From assembly GCA_900553365.1 (NCBI GenBank), contig USDL01000003.1:1-64000 (forward strand): 64,000 nucleotides of DNA, in the 5' to 3' direction. Below the pieces are notes generated by a model that saw nothing but the letters and a program-made list of their open reading frames with translations, searched no databases and was not told the DNA's origin. Shown here one piece after another: positions 8,950 to 17,433 of this stretch; position 1 is the first letter of the stretch; the number at the start of each line of letters is the position of its first letter. This DNA is from an uncultured Clostridium sp. (GTDB lineage Bacteria > Bacillota > Clostridia > TANB77 > CAG-508). The translations under genes were made by a program, and so were the position numbers.

Positions 8950-9900
8950 TTATTCTTTTATATTATGACTATCACTATTCTTTTTGTATATTTCATAATT
9001 TCTTTTATTATGTCCTAAATACATTTTTATAACTCTTTCTTCTAGTTCCTTCCATGGCAATATCGGACAATTGGTTTTACAAATAGGGATAAATTCATTT
9101 TTTGGTGGTTCAATGTTTTGATAATTTCCTAAGTATATTATTTCATTTTCAAACATTTTTTTTGATGTTATTATTAAGCTCACCCAATATTGTTCTAGCA
9201 ATCCATATTCGTCTGTACTAAAAGACATTCCAACAGTTTGCTCTTTCAACGGTTTTAATGCACTAAAACCACAAAATCTATCTTCATATAAACAAAAATC
9301 AGTTTGAATGTATTCTAATTTGTTAATTTCATCTTCTGTTTTGGGAATTGTTCCATCATTTGTAATTTTTATTCTTACCATAGGAATGATATGTGCAGGA
9401 TACCAGGCTGTTTCGTCTACCTTTTGCATTATTAAATATCTATTTTCTAATTTATTTTGTTTTGCATATTCACTTTTTAATTTGTATGCAAATACGTCTC
9501 CTATTTTCCATTCACATTTATATATTCGATATTTGGAGATCTTCTTTTCTTCTGGTTGAGGTGTAAGTAATTTTTCTCTTAGTTTCTCTAGGACTTTTCT
9601 TCTCTTTTCATATAGTTTGGTATCATCCTTCCATCTTTCTAAATCTGTACCTAGCTCTATATATTTTAACGCTTCATTTTTGACGTATTCCTCTAATCTT
9701 CCCAAGTTCCACTGTGTATCTGCCAATACAAACCAAAACAAAGATTGTTCCTCTATATCCTCAATTAGATCTTGGTTTTCTTCTATTATTTCTTCTGTCG
9801 CTTCTTCATTCGTTTTTCCCATGTGTAGTTTATATTTATATTCTTCCTTTACATCTAGTGCTGTATCATCTTGATATAGATTTACTCCCCATGTTCCCAT
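8950..9900 (-). CDS. DUF4259-like N-terminus, putative immunity protein of RHS module 3
   Basis: 316 residues. It begins MGTWGVNLYQDDTALDVKEE, which resembles the DUF4259 N-terminal pattern (MGxWGxxxxxDDxALD). The rest is not recognised. No signal peptide or membrane segment. GAGAGGAATCAC precedes the ATG. It follows RHS module 3 by about 60 bases with a hairpin in between, so it occupies the immunity-gene slot, although its length is unusual for one and a second domain from about residue 120 may have another role. Confidence 0.55.
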   Translation of the reverse strand: MGTWGVNLYQDDTALDVKEEYKYKLHMGKTNEEATEEIIEENQDLIEDIEEQSLFWFVLADTQWNLGRLEEYVKNEALKYIELGTDLERWKDDTKLYEKRRKVLEKLREKLLTPQPEEKKISKYRIYKCEWKIGDVFAYKLKSEYAKQNKLENRYLIMQKVDETAWYPAHIIPMVRIKITNDGTIPKTEDEINKLEYIQTDFCLYEDRFCGFSALKPLKEQTVGMSFSTDEYGLLEQYWVSLIITSKKMFENEIIYLGNYQNIEPPKNEFIPICKTNCPILPWKELEERVIKMYLGHNKRNYEIYKKNSDSHNIKE

Positions 9901-9917
9901 GTGATTCCTCTCTTTCT

Positions 9918-9950
9918 AACGTAATTGCAAATATGTATTGTAATTACGTT
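9918..9950 (-). repeat. Inverted repeat between RHS module 3 and the 8950 gene
   Basis: 9-bp perfect stem AACGTAATT/AATTACGTT (9918-9926, 9942-9950), extended by CAA/TTG inside. On the minus strand it is not followed by a T-tract, so it is more likely an attenuator or processing hairpin than a full terminator. Confidence 0.5.
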
Positions 9951-9960
9951 TTATATTAAT

Positions 9961-10776
9961 TTATGGTCCTACATATGTTTCATTTTCTGAAAGAAGCATT
10001 GATGCAGCTTCTATATATTTGCTACGATTAGGATTGTATAACCATATTCCATTTCTTTGATTGCTTGCTAGATTATTTCTATTTAATGTTTGATATTTAT
10101 CTATTAATATTTGTTCCAATCCTCTTGCTTGAGTTAAAGTTAAATTTTCTGCTTCCTTTTGCAGGATTAGGTGCGCTCTTGCAGGATTTGCTAGATGCTC
10201 TTGCTTTCTATATTCTATAGGTCTTCCTGTTCTGCCAACATACTCAACAATTTTTTTTCATTTCTTAAAGTATATACTGTATGTGTGCCCCTGTTGGGAG
10301 TTTTTGCTATTGGTTCTAATTTAGCTTTAGAGGTTGCATTATCTTTTATATTGTCAAAAATAGTTCCTCCAATTGCTACTCCTCCTACAAATCCTACTGT
10401 TGCTATTAAAAGGTCTTTTACTGAAATTGCAATAAACGGAATTGCTAAAGCTATATCTCCATCTGGATCATAGTTATTTACAGGATTATTTAAGCAATAT
10501 GCATATACATTATGGCTTAATAATTCTCCTACTTGTCCTCCATATCCATCTCCATTTATAAACCTTCCCCATTCTGGGTTATAGTATCTTGAATTCAAGT
10601 AATATAGCCCTGTTTCGGTATCGTATCTATAACTTCTATATCTATATGGATTTATTAGCACTATATTTGTTGTATCTGTTATTTCATTTCTGTTTGCGTC
10701 TTTAATTGATATTAATTTTCCCCAACTGTCATATGTATATGATACTACTTGCGTTAAGTTATTGTCAAGTATTCCT
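9961..10776 (-). pseudogene. Orphan RHS module 3 with GIY-YIG-like nuclease tip, frameshifted at an A8 tract
   Basis: The frame runs from the RHS core (ending GRFINGDGYGGQ, HNVYAYCLNNPVNNYDPDGD) through a membrane-like stretch to GTHTVYTLRNEKK, then stops at 10215. In the alternative frame the protein continues ...KIVEYVGRTGRPIEYRKQEH ... QARGLEQILIDKYQ to a stop at 9961. VYT...YVG, the following Arg/His and the late Glu fit a GIY-YIG-type nuclease. The break lies at eight consecutive A residues (T8 at 10251-10258 on the plus strand); one more A, or two fewer, restores the frame. No CGG is involved. Confidence 0.7.
10554..10776 (-). repeat. 223-bp RHS core repeat, copy 3
   Basis: Identical by eye to copy 2. 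Its right end at 10776 is the right border of the RHS array; beyond it the sequence is unrelated AT-rich DNA (10777-10928) with no gene. Confidence 0.9.
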
Positions 10777-10928
10777 AATTTCTTATATAGTAAGCCAAAA
10801 GTGAATATATGATTTTTTCAATGTCCTTGTTTGATTTTATTTATTATTAAATCAACATTTATGTTCCCATAAATTACCTTTGCTTTTTCTTTTGTTTTAT
10901 GTTAACATGGTTTTAGGAGGTTTTACTT

Positions 10929-11177
10929 ATGAAGAAATTAATTAGTGATTTTAAAGATATTGATATTACTATTATTAAGGTTATGAAAAATGGTTTTAAA
11001 TTTGCCTTTGTTTTAGGGCTTTTGGCTACATATATTTTGTTTTTATATATGCAAAATCCAGTTTCACATATTGCATTTGAAATTGGTTATTCTGTAGTTA
11101 AATGTAGTCTAACATTCTTTGTATGTTTTTTAGTTGGTGCTTTGGCTAGTGATAAAATTCAAAAAGTTAGACAGTAA
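10929..11177 (+). CDS. Small two-helix membrane protein, unknown function
   Basis: 82 residues with two hydrophobic segments (about 26-43 and 51-73) and a basic C-terminal tail. AGGAGGTTTTACTT precedes the ATG. No recognised domain. It lies just outside the RHS array in the opposite orientation. Confidence 0.65.
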   Translation: MKKLISDFKDIDITIIKVMKNGFKFAFVLGLLATYILFLYMQNPVSHIAFEIGYSVVKCSLTFFVCFLVGALASDKIQKVRQ

Positions 11178-11206
11178 TTGCATATTATGGAAACCTATGG
11201 TATAAT
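11178..11206 (+). promoter_or_regulatory. Sigma-A promoter of the Cys-rich gene
   Basis: TTGCAT (11178-11183), 17-bp spacer, TATAAT (11201-11206), with TGG directly before the -10 (extended -10). It begins immediately after the preceding stop codon. Confidence 0.8.
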
Positions 11207-11259
11207 AGAGTATGAAATTTCCTTTGGGAATTAAATAATATTTTTTTGGAGGTTGAATC

Positions 11260-11829
11260 ATGGAAAAACGGAATATTAAGGTTTTCGACTGTGACGTATT
11301 CTGCACTGAAGACTTTTCCCTTTATGACGATATTGTCATTACCGGAAATTTCTATGCAGAAGGAAATGTTCTAGTTGCTAGCCTTGAAGCAGGTGGAGAC
11401 ATTATCATCAACGCACCTGAATTTGTAAGTGCAGATACCATTTTATCCCTTGGTGCTGTTTCAATTTGTGCACCTGTTGTTGATTCAGTATATATTCATG
11501 CTGAATCTGGTTGCTCAATCCTCGCTTGTCCTCGTGAGCCTTATGCAATTTTACGTGTTAGACTCATTCACTCTAATTCTCCTGATGAAAAATATCACCT
11601 TGAGATAGAGGATGAAGAGGAAAATGATGACACTTGTCCGCATTGCCTTTTAAGAGGTAATTGTTCTGTATGTCCATGTGCTCTTGATATTTGCGACGAT
11701 GATTGTAATAGTTGCAAATTAAAAGACTCGGTTTGCAATTGCCCTAATGATTGCGAAACCTGTGAGTATAGTGATTGTTTTGAGGATGAATTTGATCTTC
11801 CTGACGATTACGAATTTTACGACGATTAA
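11260..11829 (+). CDS. Cys-rich protein with bactofilin-like repeats; only gene with an in-frame CGG read as a sense codon
   Basis: 189 residues. The N-terminal half (about 20-95) has short hydrophobic/Gly repeats (VITGNFYAEGNVLVASLEAG) reminiscent of polymer-forming beta-helical proteins. The C-terminal third carries about 13 cysteines in CxxC-type clusters (CPHC, CSVC, CNSC, CETC), suggesting metal binding or cross-linking. Function unknown. GGAGGTTGAATC precedes the ATG. Codon use is strikingly richer in C-ending codons (GAC, TTC, TGC, ATC) than all neighbours, which suggests transfer. Codon 4 is CGG, and the long frame needs no shift there. Confidence 0.75.
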   Translation: MEKRNIKVFDCDVFCTEDFSLYDDIVITGNFYAEGNVLVASLEAGGDIIINAPEFVSADTILSLGAVSICAPVVDSVYIHAESGCSILACPREPYAILRVRLIHSNSPDEKYHLEIEDEEENDDTCPHCLLRGNCSVCPCALDICDDDCNSCKLKDSVCNCPNDCETCEYSDCFEDEFDLPDDYEFYDD

Positions 11830-11840
11830 ACTCCAATGAA

Positions 11841-11869
11841 AAGCCCCTCTTAAGTTAGAGGGGTTTTTT
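11841..11869. terminator. Bidirectional terminator between the Cys-rich gene and gatB
   Basis: Stem CCCCTCT/AGAGGGG (11844-11850, 11857-11863) with T6 on the plus strand and CTTTTC on the minus strand, between convergent genes. Confidence 0.9.
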
Positions 11870-11871
11870 CA

Positions 11872-13311
11872 TTATTTATTTAATTCTTCTAAGAACATTT
11901 TGTTTAATAATTGTGGATTTGCTTTTCCTCGTGTTTCCTTCATTGCTTGTCCTACTAAAAATCCTAATGCTCTATCCTTTCCAGCTTTGTAGTCTGCTAT
12001 TGATGCAGGATTTGCTTCAAGGATTTTTGTTACTACTTCTTTTATTGCTCCTTCATCAGAAATTTGTATCCAACCTTTTTCTTTAATTATATCCTCTGGA
12101 TCCTTTGGATTTTCAAATAGTTCTTCTAGTACCTGTTTTGCTATTTTTGAACTTATTGTTCCTTTATCTATTAATATTACTAATTTTCCAAGTTCTTCAG
12201 CTGTAAAAGGAATATCGTTTGGTTCTTGTTCTTTTTCATTTAAAATTCTTGTTATATCTGTCATTATCCAGTTACTAACTGCTTTTGGATTGTTACATTT
12301 TGCTGTTGCTTTTTCAAATAAATCTGATAAATACTTTGATGATGTTAAAATGTTACTATCATATTCTGGTAACTTAAATTCTTTGATATATCTTTCATGT
12401 CTACTTTCTGGCATTTCTGGTAATGTTTTCTTTATATTTTCTATCATTTCATCAGATATGTTTATAATTGCTAAATCTGGCTCTGGGAAGTATCTATAAT
12501 CTTGTGCATTTTCTTTATCTCTCATTGAGAATGTTTTGCCTGATACTTCATCCCATCTTAATGTTTCTTGCTCTATTTTTCCGCCATTTTCAATAACTTC
12601 AATTTGTCTTTCTGCTTCATATTCTATTGCTCTTGTAATTGACCTAAATGAGTTCATGTTTTTCATTTCTGTTCTTGTACCAAGTTCTTTTGCACCCTTT
12701 TTTCTAACTGAAACATTTACGTCTGCTCTTAATGAACCTTCTTGCATTTTACAGTCTGATACCTCAATATATTCAAGTATTGATTTTAGTTTTTTAAGAT
12801 AGCTATCTGCTTCTTCAACACTTCTCATATCTGGTTCTGAAACTATTTCTATTAATGGAACTCCGCTTCTATTTAAGTCTACTAAGCTTCCTCTTCCAAA
12901 TTCATCATGATTTAATTTTCCTGCATCTTCTTCTATGTGAATTCTAACTAATCCTATTTTTTTTGTTCCGTCTTCTGTTTTTATTTCAACATATCCTTTT
13001 GTACAAAGTGGCATATCATATTGAGATATTTGATATGACTTTGGTAAGTCTGGATAGAAATAGTTTTTTCTATCATTTTTACTAACTCTTGTTATGCTGC
13101 AATTTGTAGCCAAGCCAGCTTTTATTGCATATTCAACTACTTTTTTATTAAGCACTGGAAGTGCTCCTGGCATTGCCATACATACTGGGCAACAGTGTGT
13201 ATTTGGTTCTCCTCCAAATTCTGTTGGGCAAGAGCAGAATATTTTTGTTTTTGTTGATAACTCTGCGTGTACCTCTAGGCCTATTACAACTTCATAATCT
13301 TCTCTTAACAT
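11872..13311 (-). CDS. gatB: Asp/Glu-tRNA(Asn/Gln) amidotransferase subunit B
   Basis: 479 residues. Subunit B of GatCAB, which binds misacylated Glu-tRNA(Gln) or Asp-tRNA(Asn) and activates the substrate carboxyl for amidation. The N-terminal cradle has VVIGLEVHAELSTKTKIFCS and the zinc-binding cysteines in FCSCP...HCCPVC. The helical and tail (YqeY-like) domains follow to a normal C-terminus. AGGAGG precedes the ATG. It is the last gene of gatC-gatA-gatB, 9 bases after gatA. Presence of the complex implies indirect glutaminyl- and/or asparaginyl-tRNA synthesis. Confidence 0.97.
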   Translation of the reverse strand: MLREDYEVVIGLEVHAELSTKTKIFCSCPTEFGGEPNTHCCPVCMAMPGALPVLNKKVVEYAIKAGLATNCSITRVSKNDRKNYFYPDLPKSYQISQYDMPLCTKGYVEIKTEDGTKKIGLVRIHIEEDAGKLNHDEFGRGSLVDLNRSGVPLIEIVSEPDMRSVEEADSYLKKLKSILEYIEVSDCKMQEGSLRADVNVSVRKKGAKELGTRTEMKNMNSFRSITRAIEYEAERQIEVIENGGKIEQETLRWDEVSGKTFSMRDKENAQDYRYFPEPDLAIINISDEMIENIKKTLPEMPESRHERYIKEFKLPEYDSNILTSSKYLSDLFEKATAKCNNPKAVSNWIMTDITRILNEKEQEPNDIPFTAEELGKLVILIDKGTISSKIAKQVLEELFENPKDPEDIIKEKGWIQISDEGAIKEVVTKILEANPASIADYKAGKDRALGFLVGQAMKETRGKANPQLLNKMFLEELNK

Positions 13312-13320
13312 ATTATCCTC

Positions 13321-14772
13321 CTAATTTTTAAATGTTGGTTTATATTTTTCTCTAAATTTTATTTCCTGCTCATAAGTGTATGCTGCTTGTATTAATGTTT
13401 CCTCTCCAAAAGGTTTTCCTATTAATTGCATACCTATTGGTAATCCAGAATTATCTACCCCACAAGGTATTGAAATTCCTGGAAGTCCTGCTATATTTAC
13501 TGATACAGTACATAAATCTGCTAAATACATTTCTAATGGATTGTTTGATTTTGTTCCTATCTTATATGCTACTGTTGGTGATGTTGGTGTTAGTAATAAA
13601 TCATATTCTTTAAATAGTTTTTCAAATTCTTGTTTTATTACTGTTCTAACCTTTTGAGCTTTTTTGTAATATGCATCATAATATCCTGATGATAACACAT
13701 AAGTTCCAAGTATTATTCTTCTCTTTACTTCTGCTCCAAAGCCTTCACTTCTTGAATTTACAAATATGTCATTTAAGTTATTATAGTTTTTAGTTCTGTA
13801 TCCATATCTTATACCATCAAATCTGCCTAAGTTTGAGCTTGCTTCTGCACATGCAATAATGTAATATGTTGCTAATGCTTCATTTGCAATATCTAATGTA
13901 CACTCTTCTACTGTTGCTCCTAAGCTCTTATATTTTTCAACTGCATTTTCTATAGCCTTCTTTACTTCCTCGTTTATTCCTTCTCCTAAAAACTCTTTTG
14001 GAACTCCTATTTTTAATTTACTTACATCTTTTACTAGGCTTTTTGTGTAATCCTTTTTTGGAAGATTTACTGATGTTGAATCTTTTTCATCAAATCCAGC
14101 TAATACATTCAATAGTATTGCACTATCTTCAACATCTTTTGTAATTGGACCAATTTGGTCTAGTGATGATGCAAATGCTACTAATCCATATCTTGAAACT
14201 AAACCATAAGTTGGTTTTAGTCCTACAACACCACAAAGTGATGCTGGTTGACGGATTGATCCTCCTGTATCTGAACCTAGTGCCCAAGGTACCATATTTG
14301 AAGCTACTGCTGCTGCACTTCCTCCACTTGAACCGCCTGGTGCTGCACTTAAATTCCAAGGATTTTTAGTTGGTTTAAATGCAGAATATTCTGTTGACGC
14401 TCCCATTGCAAATTCATCCATATTAAGTTTTCCAAGGCTTATAATTCCGGCTTCGTTTAATTTTTCTACAACTGTTGCATCATAAGGTGCTATAAAGTTT
14501 TCTAGCATTTTTGAACTACATGTTGTTTTTACTCCTTTTGTGCACATATTATCCTTTATTCCTATTGGAATACCTGCTAATTTTGATGTTTTTCTATCTA
14601 CATTTTTAGATTGTTCCAAAGCTTTATCTGTTGTAACAGTAACAAAAGCTTGTACATCCTTTTCCTTTTCTTTAATTCTGTTTGAATAGCTGTTTATTAT
14701 ATCTTGTGATGTGATTTCATTTTTTTCAAGTTTCTCAATTAATTCATGTACTGTTAATTCGTAAAGTTCCAT
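13321..14772 (-). CDS. gatA: Asp/Glu-tRNA amidotransferase subunit A (glutaminase)
   Basis: 483 residues of the amidase-signature family; hydrolyses glutamine and delivers ammonia to GatB. The Ser-cisSer-Lys triad is visible: Lys in [14 protein letters not shown] (about 72), the cis-Ser in [12 protein letters not shown] and the nucleophilic Ser in [25 protein letters not shown] precedes the ATG. Ten bases separate it from gatC. Complete, no oddities. Confidence 0.97.
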   Translation of the reverse strand: MELYELTVHELIEKLEKNEITSQDIINSYSNRIKEKEKDVQAFVTVTTDKALEQSKNVDRKTSKLAGIPIGIKDNMCTKGVKTTCSSKMLENFIAPYDATVVEKLNEAGIISLGKLNMDEFAMGASTEYSAFKPTKNPWNLSAAPGGSSGGSAAAVASNMVPWALGSDTGGSIRQPASLCGVVGLKPTYGLVSRYGLVAFASSLDQIGPITKDVEDSAILLNVLAGFDEKDSTSVNLPKKDYTKSLVKDVSKLKIGVPKEFLGEGINEEVKKAIENAVEKYKSLGATVEECTLDIANEALATYYIIACAEASSNLGRFDGIRYGYRTKNYNNLNDIFVNSRSEGFGAEVKRRIILGTYVLSSGYYDAYYKKAQKVRTVIKQEFEKLFKEYDLLLTPTSPTVAYKIGTKSNNPLEMYLADLCTVSVNIAGLPGISIPCGVDNSGLPIGMQLIGKPFGEETLIQAAYTYEQEIKFREKYKPTFKN

Positions 14773-14782
14773 TTTACCCTCC

Positions 14783-15067
14783 TTAAATTACTTTTGGAAT
14801 ACTAAACATATTGTTCTGTTTTTCAGGTGCATTTTGCATTAGAGCTTCCTTATCCTCAAATTCTTTTATTTCATCTTCTCTAAACATATTAACATTGCTT
14901 GTACTTCCTATTGTTTCACTAACATTTTCTGTATTTACATTATTTACTATGTTTGCAAAATTTAAAATATCTTGAAGATTTTTTCTATATTCTTCAATTT
15001 CTTCTTCCTTTATATTTAAAGCTGCGAGCTTTGCAATATGCATTATTTCTTCTTTCTCAACTTGCAT
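14783..15067 (-). CDS. gatC: Asp/Glu-tRNA amidotransferase subunit C
   Basis: 94 residues, normal for GatC, which stabilises the GatA-GatB interface. It has the typical start ([18 protein letters not shown]) and the NMFREDE region. First gene of the gatCAB operon and directly downstream of a sigma-A-type promoter. Confidence 0.95.
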   Translation of the reverse strand: MQVEKEEIMHIAKLAALNIKEEEIEEYRKNLQDILNFANIVNNVNTENVSETIGSTSNVNMFREDEIKEFEDKEALMQNAPEKQNNMFSIPKVI

Positions 15068-15101
15068 TAGCCTTCATCCTCTCTCTTTTTTAATGTTAAT
15101 A

Positions 15102-15130
15102 ATTATATAACTTTTTATACAAAAAAACAA
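15102..15130 (-). promoter_or_regulatory. Promoter of gatCAB
   Basis: Minus-strand TTGTTT (15125-15130), 17-bp spacer, TATAAT (15102-15107), 34 bases before the gatC start. Confidence 0.75.
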
Positions 15131-15140
15131 GAGAAAACTC

Positions 15141-15169
15141 TTGATTTTTGGTAATTTATAATATAGAAT
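15141..15169 (+). promoter_or_regulatory. Promoter of the PASTA transpeptidase gene
   Basis: TTGATT (15141-15146), 17-bp spacer, TAGAAT (15164-15169), 23 bases before the ATG. It is back to back with the gatC promoter. A small CAAGAG/CTCTTG dyad (15129-15144) lies between the two. Confidence 0.65.
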
Positions 15170-15192
15170 AATGTTGTTTATGGAGGATACTT

Positions 15193-17403
15193 ATGAAGAA
15201 ATCTAAAAAAATTGTAAAAATTAATATATCAAATATAAGAAAATTAAAAATTATAGAATTATTCTGTTTGTTTCTACTTTTTTTACTTGTTATTAGAATT
15301 GCATATCTCCAGTTCATAAAGGGCCCTTCTTTAAGTAAAGAAGCTAGTGCTCAGCAAACCTCTACCAAAATTATAAATCCCACAAGAGGAACTATTCTTG
15401 ATGCTAATGGCAAAGTTTTATCTATAAGTGCAGAAGTTGATACTGTTTCAGTTAATCCAACCAAGCTCGAGTATACTAATGGAGATTCTGTTTCTTTAGA
15501 GTTTGTTGCACAATCTTTTAGTAATATTTTTGGATTAGAATATTCTTCTGTATTAGAAAAGCTTACAACTGCTACTACTTCTGTTAACATTGCCTCAAAG
15601 GTTGAGAGTGATAAAATTGATTTATTAAAAGATTGGATGAAATCAAATAAAATTTATAGTGGAATTAATATAGATTCTTCTGCAAAAAGATATTATCCTT
15701 ATAATAACCTAGCTTGCCACTTAATTGGCTTTACTGGTACTGATAACAACGGCTTGTTTGGCTTGGAAAATTCTTTAGATTCTATATTATCTGGCACTGT
15801 TGGTAAGGTTGTTGCTTTAACTGACTCTGTAAACTCAGAAATTCCAAATCAAAAGAAGTCTTACATTGATGCTTTAGACGGAAGCAATGTATATCTTACT
15901 CTCGATGTTAATATACAGTCTATTGTAGAGAAATATCTTTCACAAGCTGTTATTGATAATATTTCAGACTATGGTACTTGTATTGTTATGGAGCCTTCAA
16001 CTGGTAACATTTTAGCAATGGCTAATTATCCAGATTATAACTTGAATACTCCATTTACACCAACAGATACCTCTATTGCCTGGGATACTATGTCTACTGA
16101 AGAACAAACAAATTACCTTTATGATATGTGGAGAAATAAAGCTGTTCAAAACACTTATGAGCCTGGTTCAGTTTTTAAAATAATTACTGCCTCTGTTGGC
16201 TTAGAGGAAGGCATTGTTGATGAAAATACTCCTGATGTTTTTTACTGTGCTGGTACTGAAATGGTTGATAATGTTCCTATTAATTGCTGGAGATATACTA
16301 GACCTCATGAAGGTGAATCTTTGAAACAAGCTTTAGCAAACTCTTGTAACCCTGCTTTTATACAATTAGGTCTAAAAATTGGTGCACCAACTTTATATAA
16401 ATATTATAATGCTTTTGGCTTACTATCTACTACAAATTCAAACTTTTATGGAGAGTCTAGCAGTATTTTCTATAATAACAATTCTATTAGAAAATTTGAG
16501 CTTGCTACAATGTCGTTTGGACAAGGTATTAACATTACCCCTCTTCAACTAATAACTGCTGTTTCTGCAATAGCTAATGAAGGTACTTTAATGCAACCAA
16601 GAATTGTTGATAAAATTGTTGATCCAAATACTGGAAGCACCACAGTTCCTGATACAGTACAAGTAAGACAAGTAGTATCAAAGAAAACAGCTGCTGAAGT
16701 TATGGATATGTTAGATTATGCTGTAAGTGATGGAACAGGAAAATATGCTGATGTTAAAGGTTATTCAATAGGGGGAAAATCTGGTACATCTGAAAACCTT
16801 GGTCAAGGAGATGGTACTTATGTAGCTTCATTTATAGGTCTTTCTCCTACTGTTAATACACAAGTTGTAGTATTAGTAGCTTTATATAATCCTAAAGGGA
16901 AATCATTCCAAGGTGGCGAAATTGCTGGTCCTGTTGTTTCTCAAATATTATCAGAAGTTTTACCTTACATTGGTGTTGCTTCAACTACAAACGATTCTTC
17001 ATCTAAATACGAAACAACTACTATGCCAGATTTAAAAAATAAAACTATTTTAGAAGCAAAAGAGTTATTACAAGCTAGCGGATTTGATGTACATATAGAT
17101 AGTTCAATTCAAGATACTGAGTTAGTAGCAAATCAAATGCCTAAAAAGGGTGCTCAATTATTAGAAAATGCTGATGTTTTCTTATATACTGAATCAAGCA
17201 ATGTTTCAACCTCTGTATCTGTTCCAAACTTCAAAGGAATGTCTGTTTCTGAAGCAATAAATGTAGCTTCTGAAGCGAACTTAAATATAGCAATAGATGG
17301 CTCTGGAATAGTAATAAGCCAAGATATAGCAGCTGATTCACAGGTTGAAATTGGAAGTGTAATTAACTTAACATTAAAAAGCCAGCTAAATGGCGGATGG
17401 TAA
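15193..17403 (+). CDS. SpoVD-like class B penicillin-binding protein with two PASTA domains
   Basis: 736 residues. One N-terminal membrane anchor (about 16-40), a PBP dimerisation domain, and a transpeptidase domain with catalytic SVFK (about Ser326, in EPGSVFKIITAS), SCN (in LANSCNPAF) and KSGT (about 528). Two PASTA repeats follow at about 610-670 and 675-735. It cross-links peptidoglycan outside the membrane. The PASTA-bearing class B form in spore formers is usually SpoVD, which makes spore cortex, but it is not in the usual mur-cluster context, so a septal PBP2x role cannot be excluded. TATGGAGGATACTT precedes the ATG. Confidence 0.88.
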   Translation: MKKSKKIVKINISNIRKLKIIELFCLFLLFLLVIRIAYLQFIKGPSLSKEASAQQTSTKIINPTRGTILDANGKVLSISAEVDTVSVNPTKLEYTNGDSVSLEFVAQSFSNIFGLEYSSVLEKLTTATTSVNIASKVESDKIDLLKDWMKSNKIYSGINIDSSAKRYYPYNNLACHLIGFTGTDNNGLFGLENSLDSILSGTVGKVVALTDSVNSEIPNQKKSYIDALDGSNVYLTLDVNIQSIVEKYLSQAVIDNISDYGTCIVMEPSTGNILAMANYPDYNLNTPFTPTDTSIAWDTMSTEEQTNYLYDMWRNKAVQNTYEPGSVFKIITASVGLEEGIVDENTPDVFYCAGTEMVDNVPINCWRYTRPHEGESLKQALANSCNPAFIQLGLKIGAPTLYKYYNAFGLLSTTNSNFYGESSSIFYNNNSIRKFELATMSFGQGINITPLQLITAVSAIANEGTLMQPRIVDKIVDPNTGSTTVPDTVQVRQVVSKKTAAEVMDMLDYAVSDGTGKYADVKGYSIGGKSGTSENLGQGDGTYVASFIGLSPTVNTQVVVLVALYNPKGKSFQGGEIAGPVVSQILSEVLPYIGVASTTNDSSSKYETTTMPDLKNKTILEAKELLQASGFDVHIDSSIQDTELVANQMPKKGAQLLENADVFLYTESSNVSTSVSVPNFKGMSVSEAINVASEANLNIAIDGSGIVISQDIAADSQVEIGSVINLTLKSQLNGGW

Positions 17404-17404
17404 A

Positions 17405-17433
17405 AAATGACGAGCTTAGCTCGTCATTTAAGT
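17405..17433. terminator. Bidirectional terminator between the transpeptidase gene and lgt
   Basis: 11-bp stem AAATGACGAGC/GCTCGTCATTT (17405-17415, 17419-17429) with loop TTA between convergent genes. The T-tracts are short. Confidence 0.8.

Noticed and set aside
9961..10661. RHS module 3 frame break as a seventh CGG site
   Set aside because: The break is at an A8 tract and there is no CGG; a different cause is likely.
13376..13657. Plus-strand open frames opposite gatA, smc, prkC, mfd and other genes
   Set aside because: They are antisense shadows of conserved minus-strand genes, with low-complexity Leu/Ser/Phe-rich translations and no ribosome binding sites.
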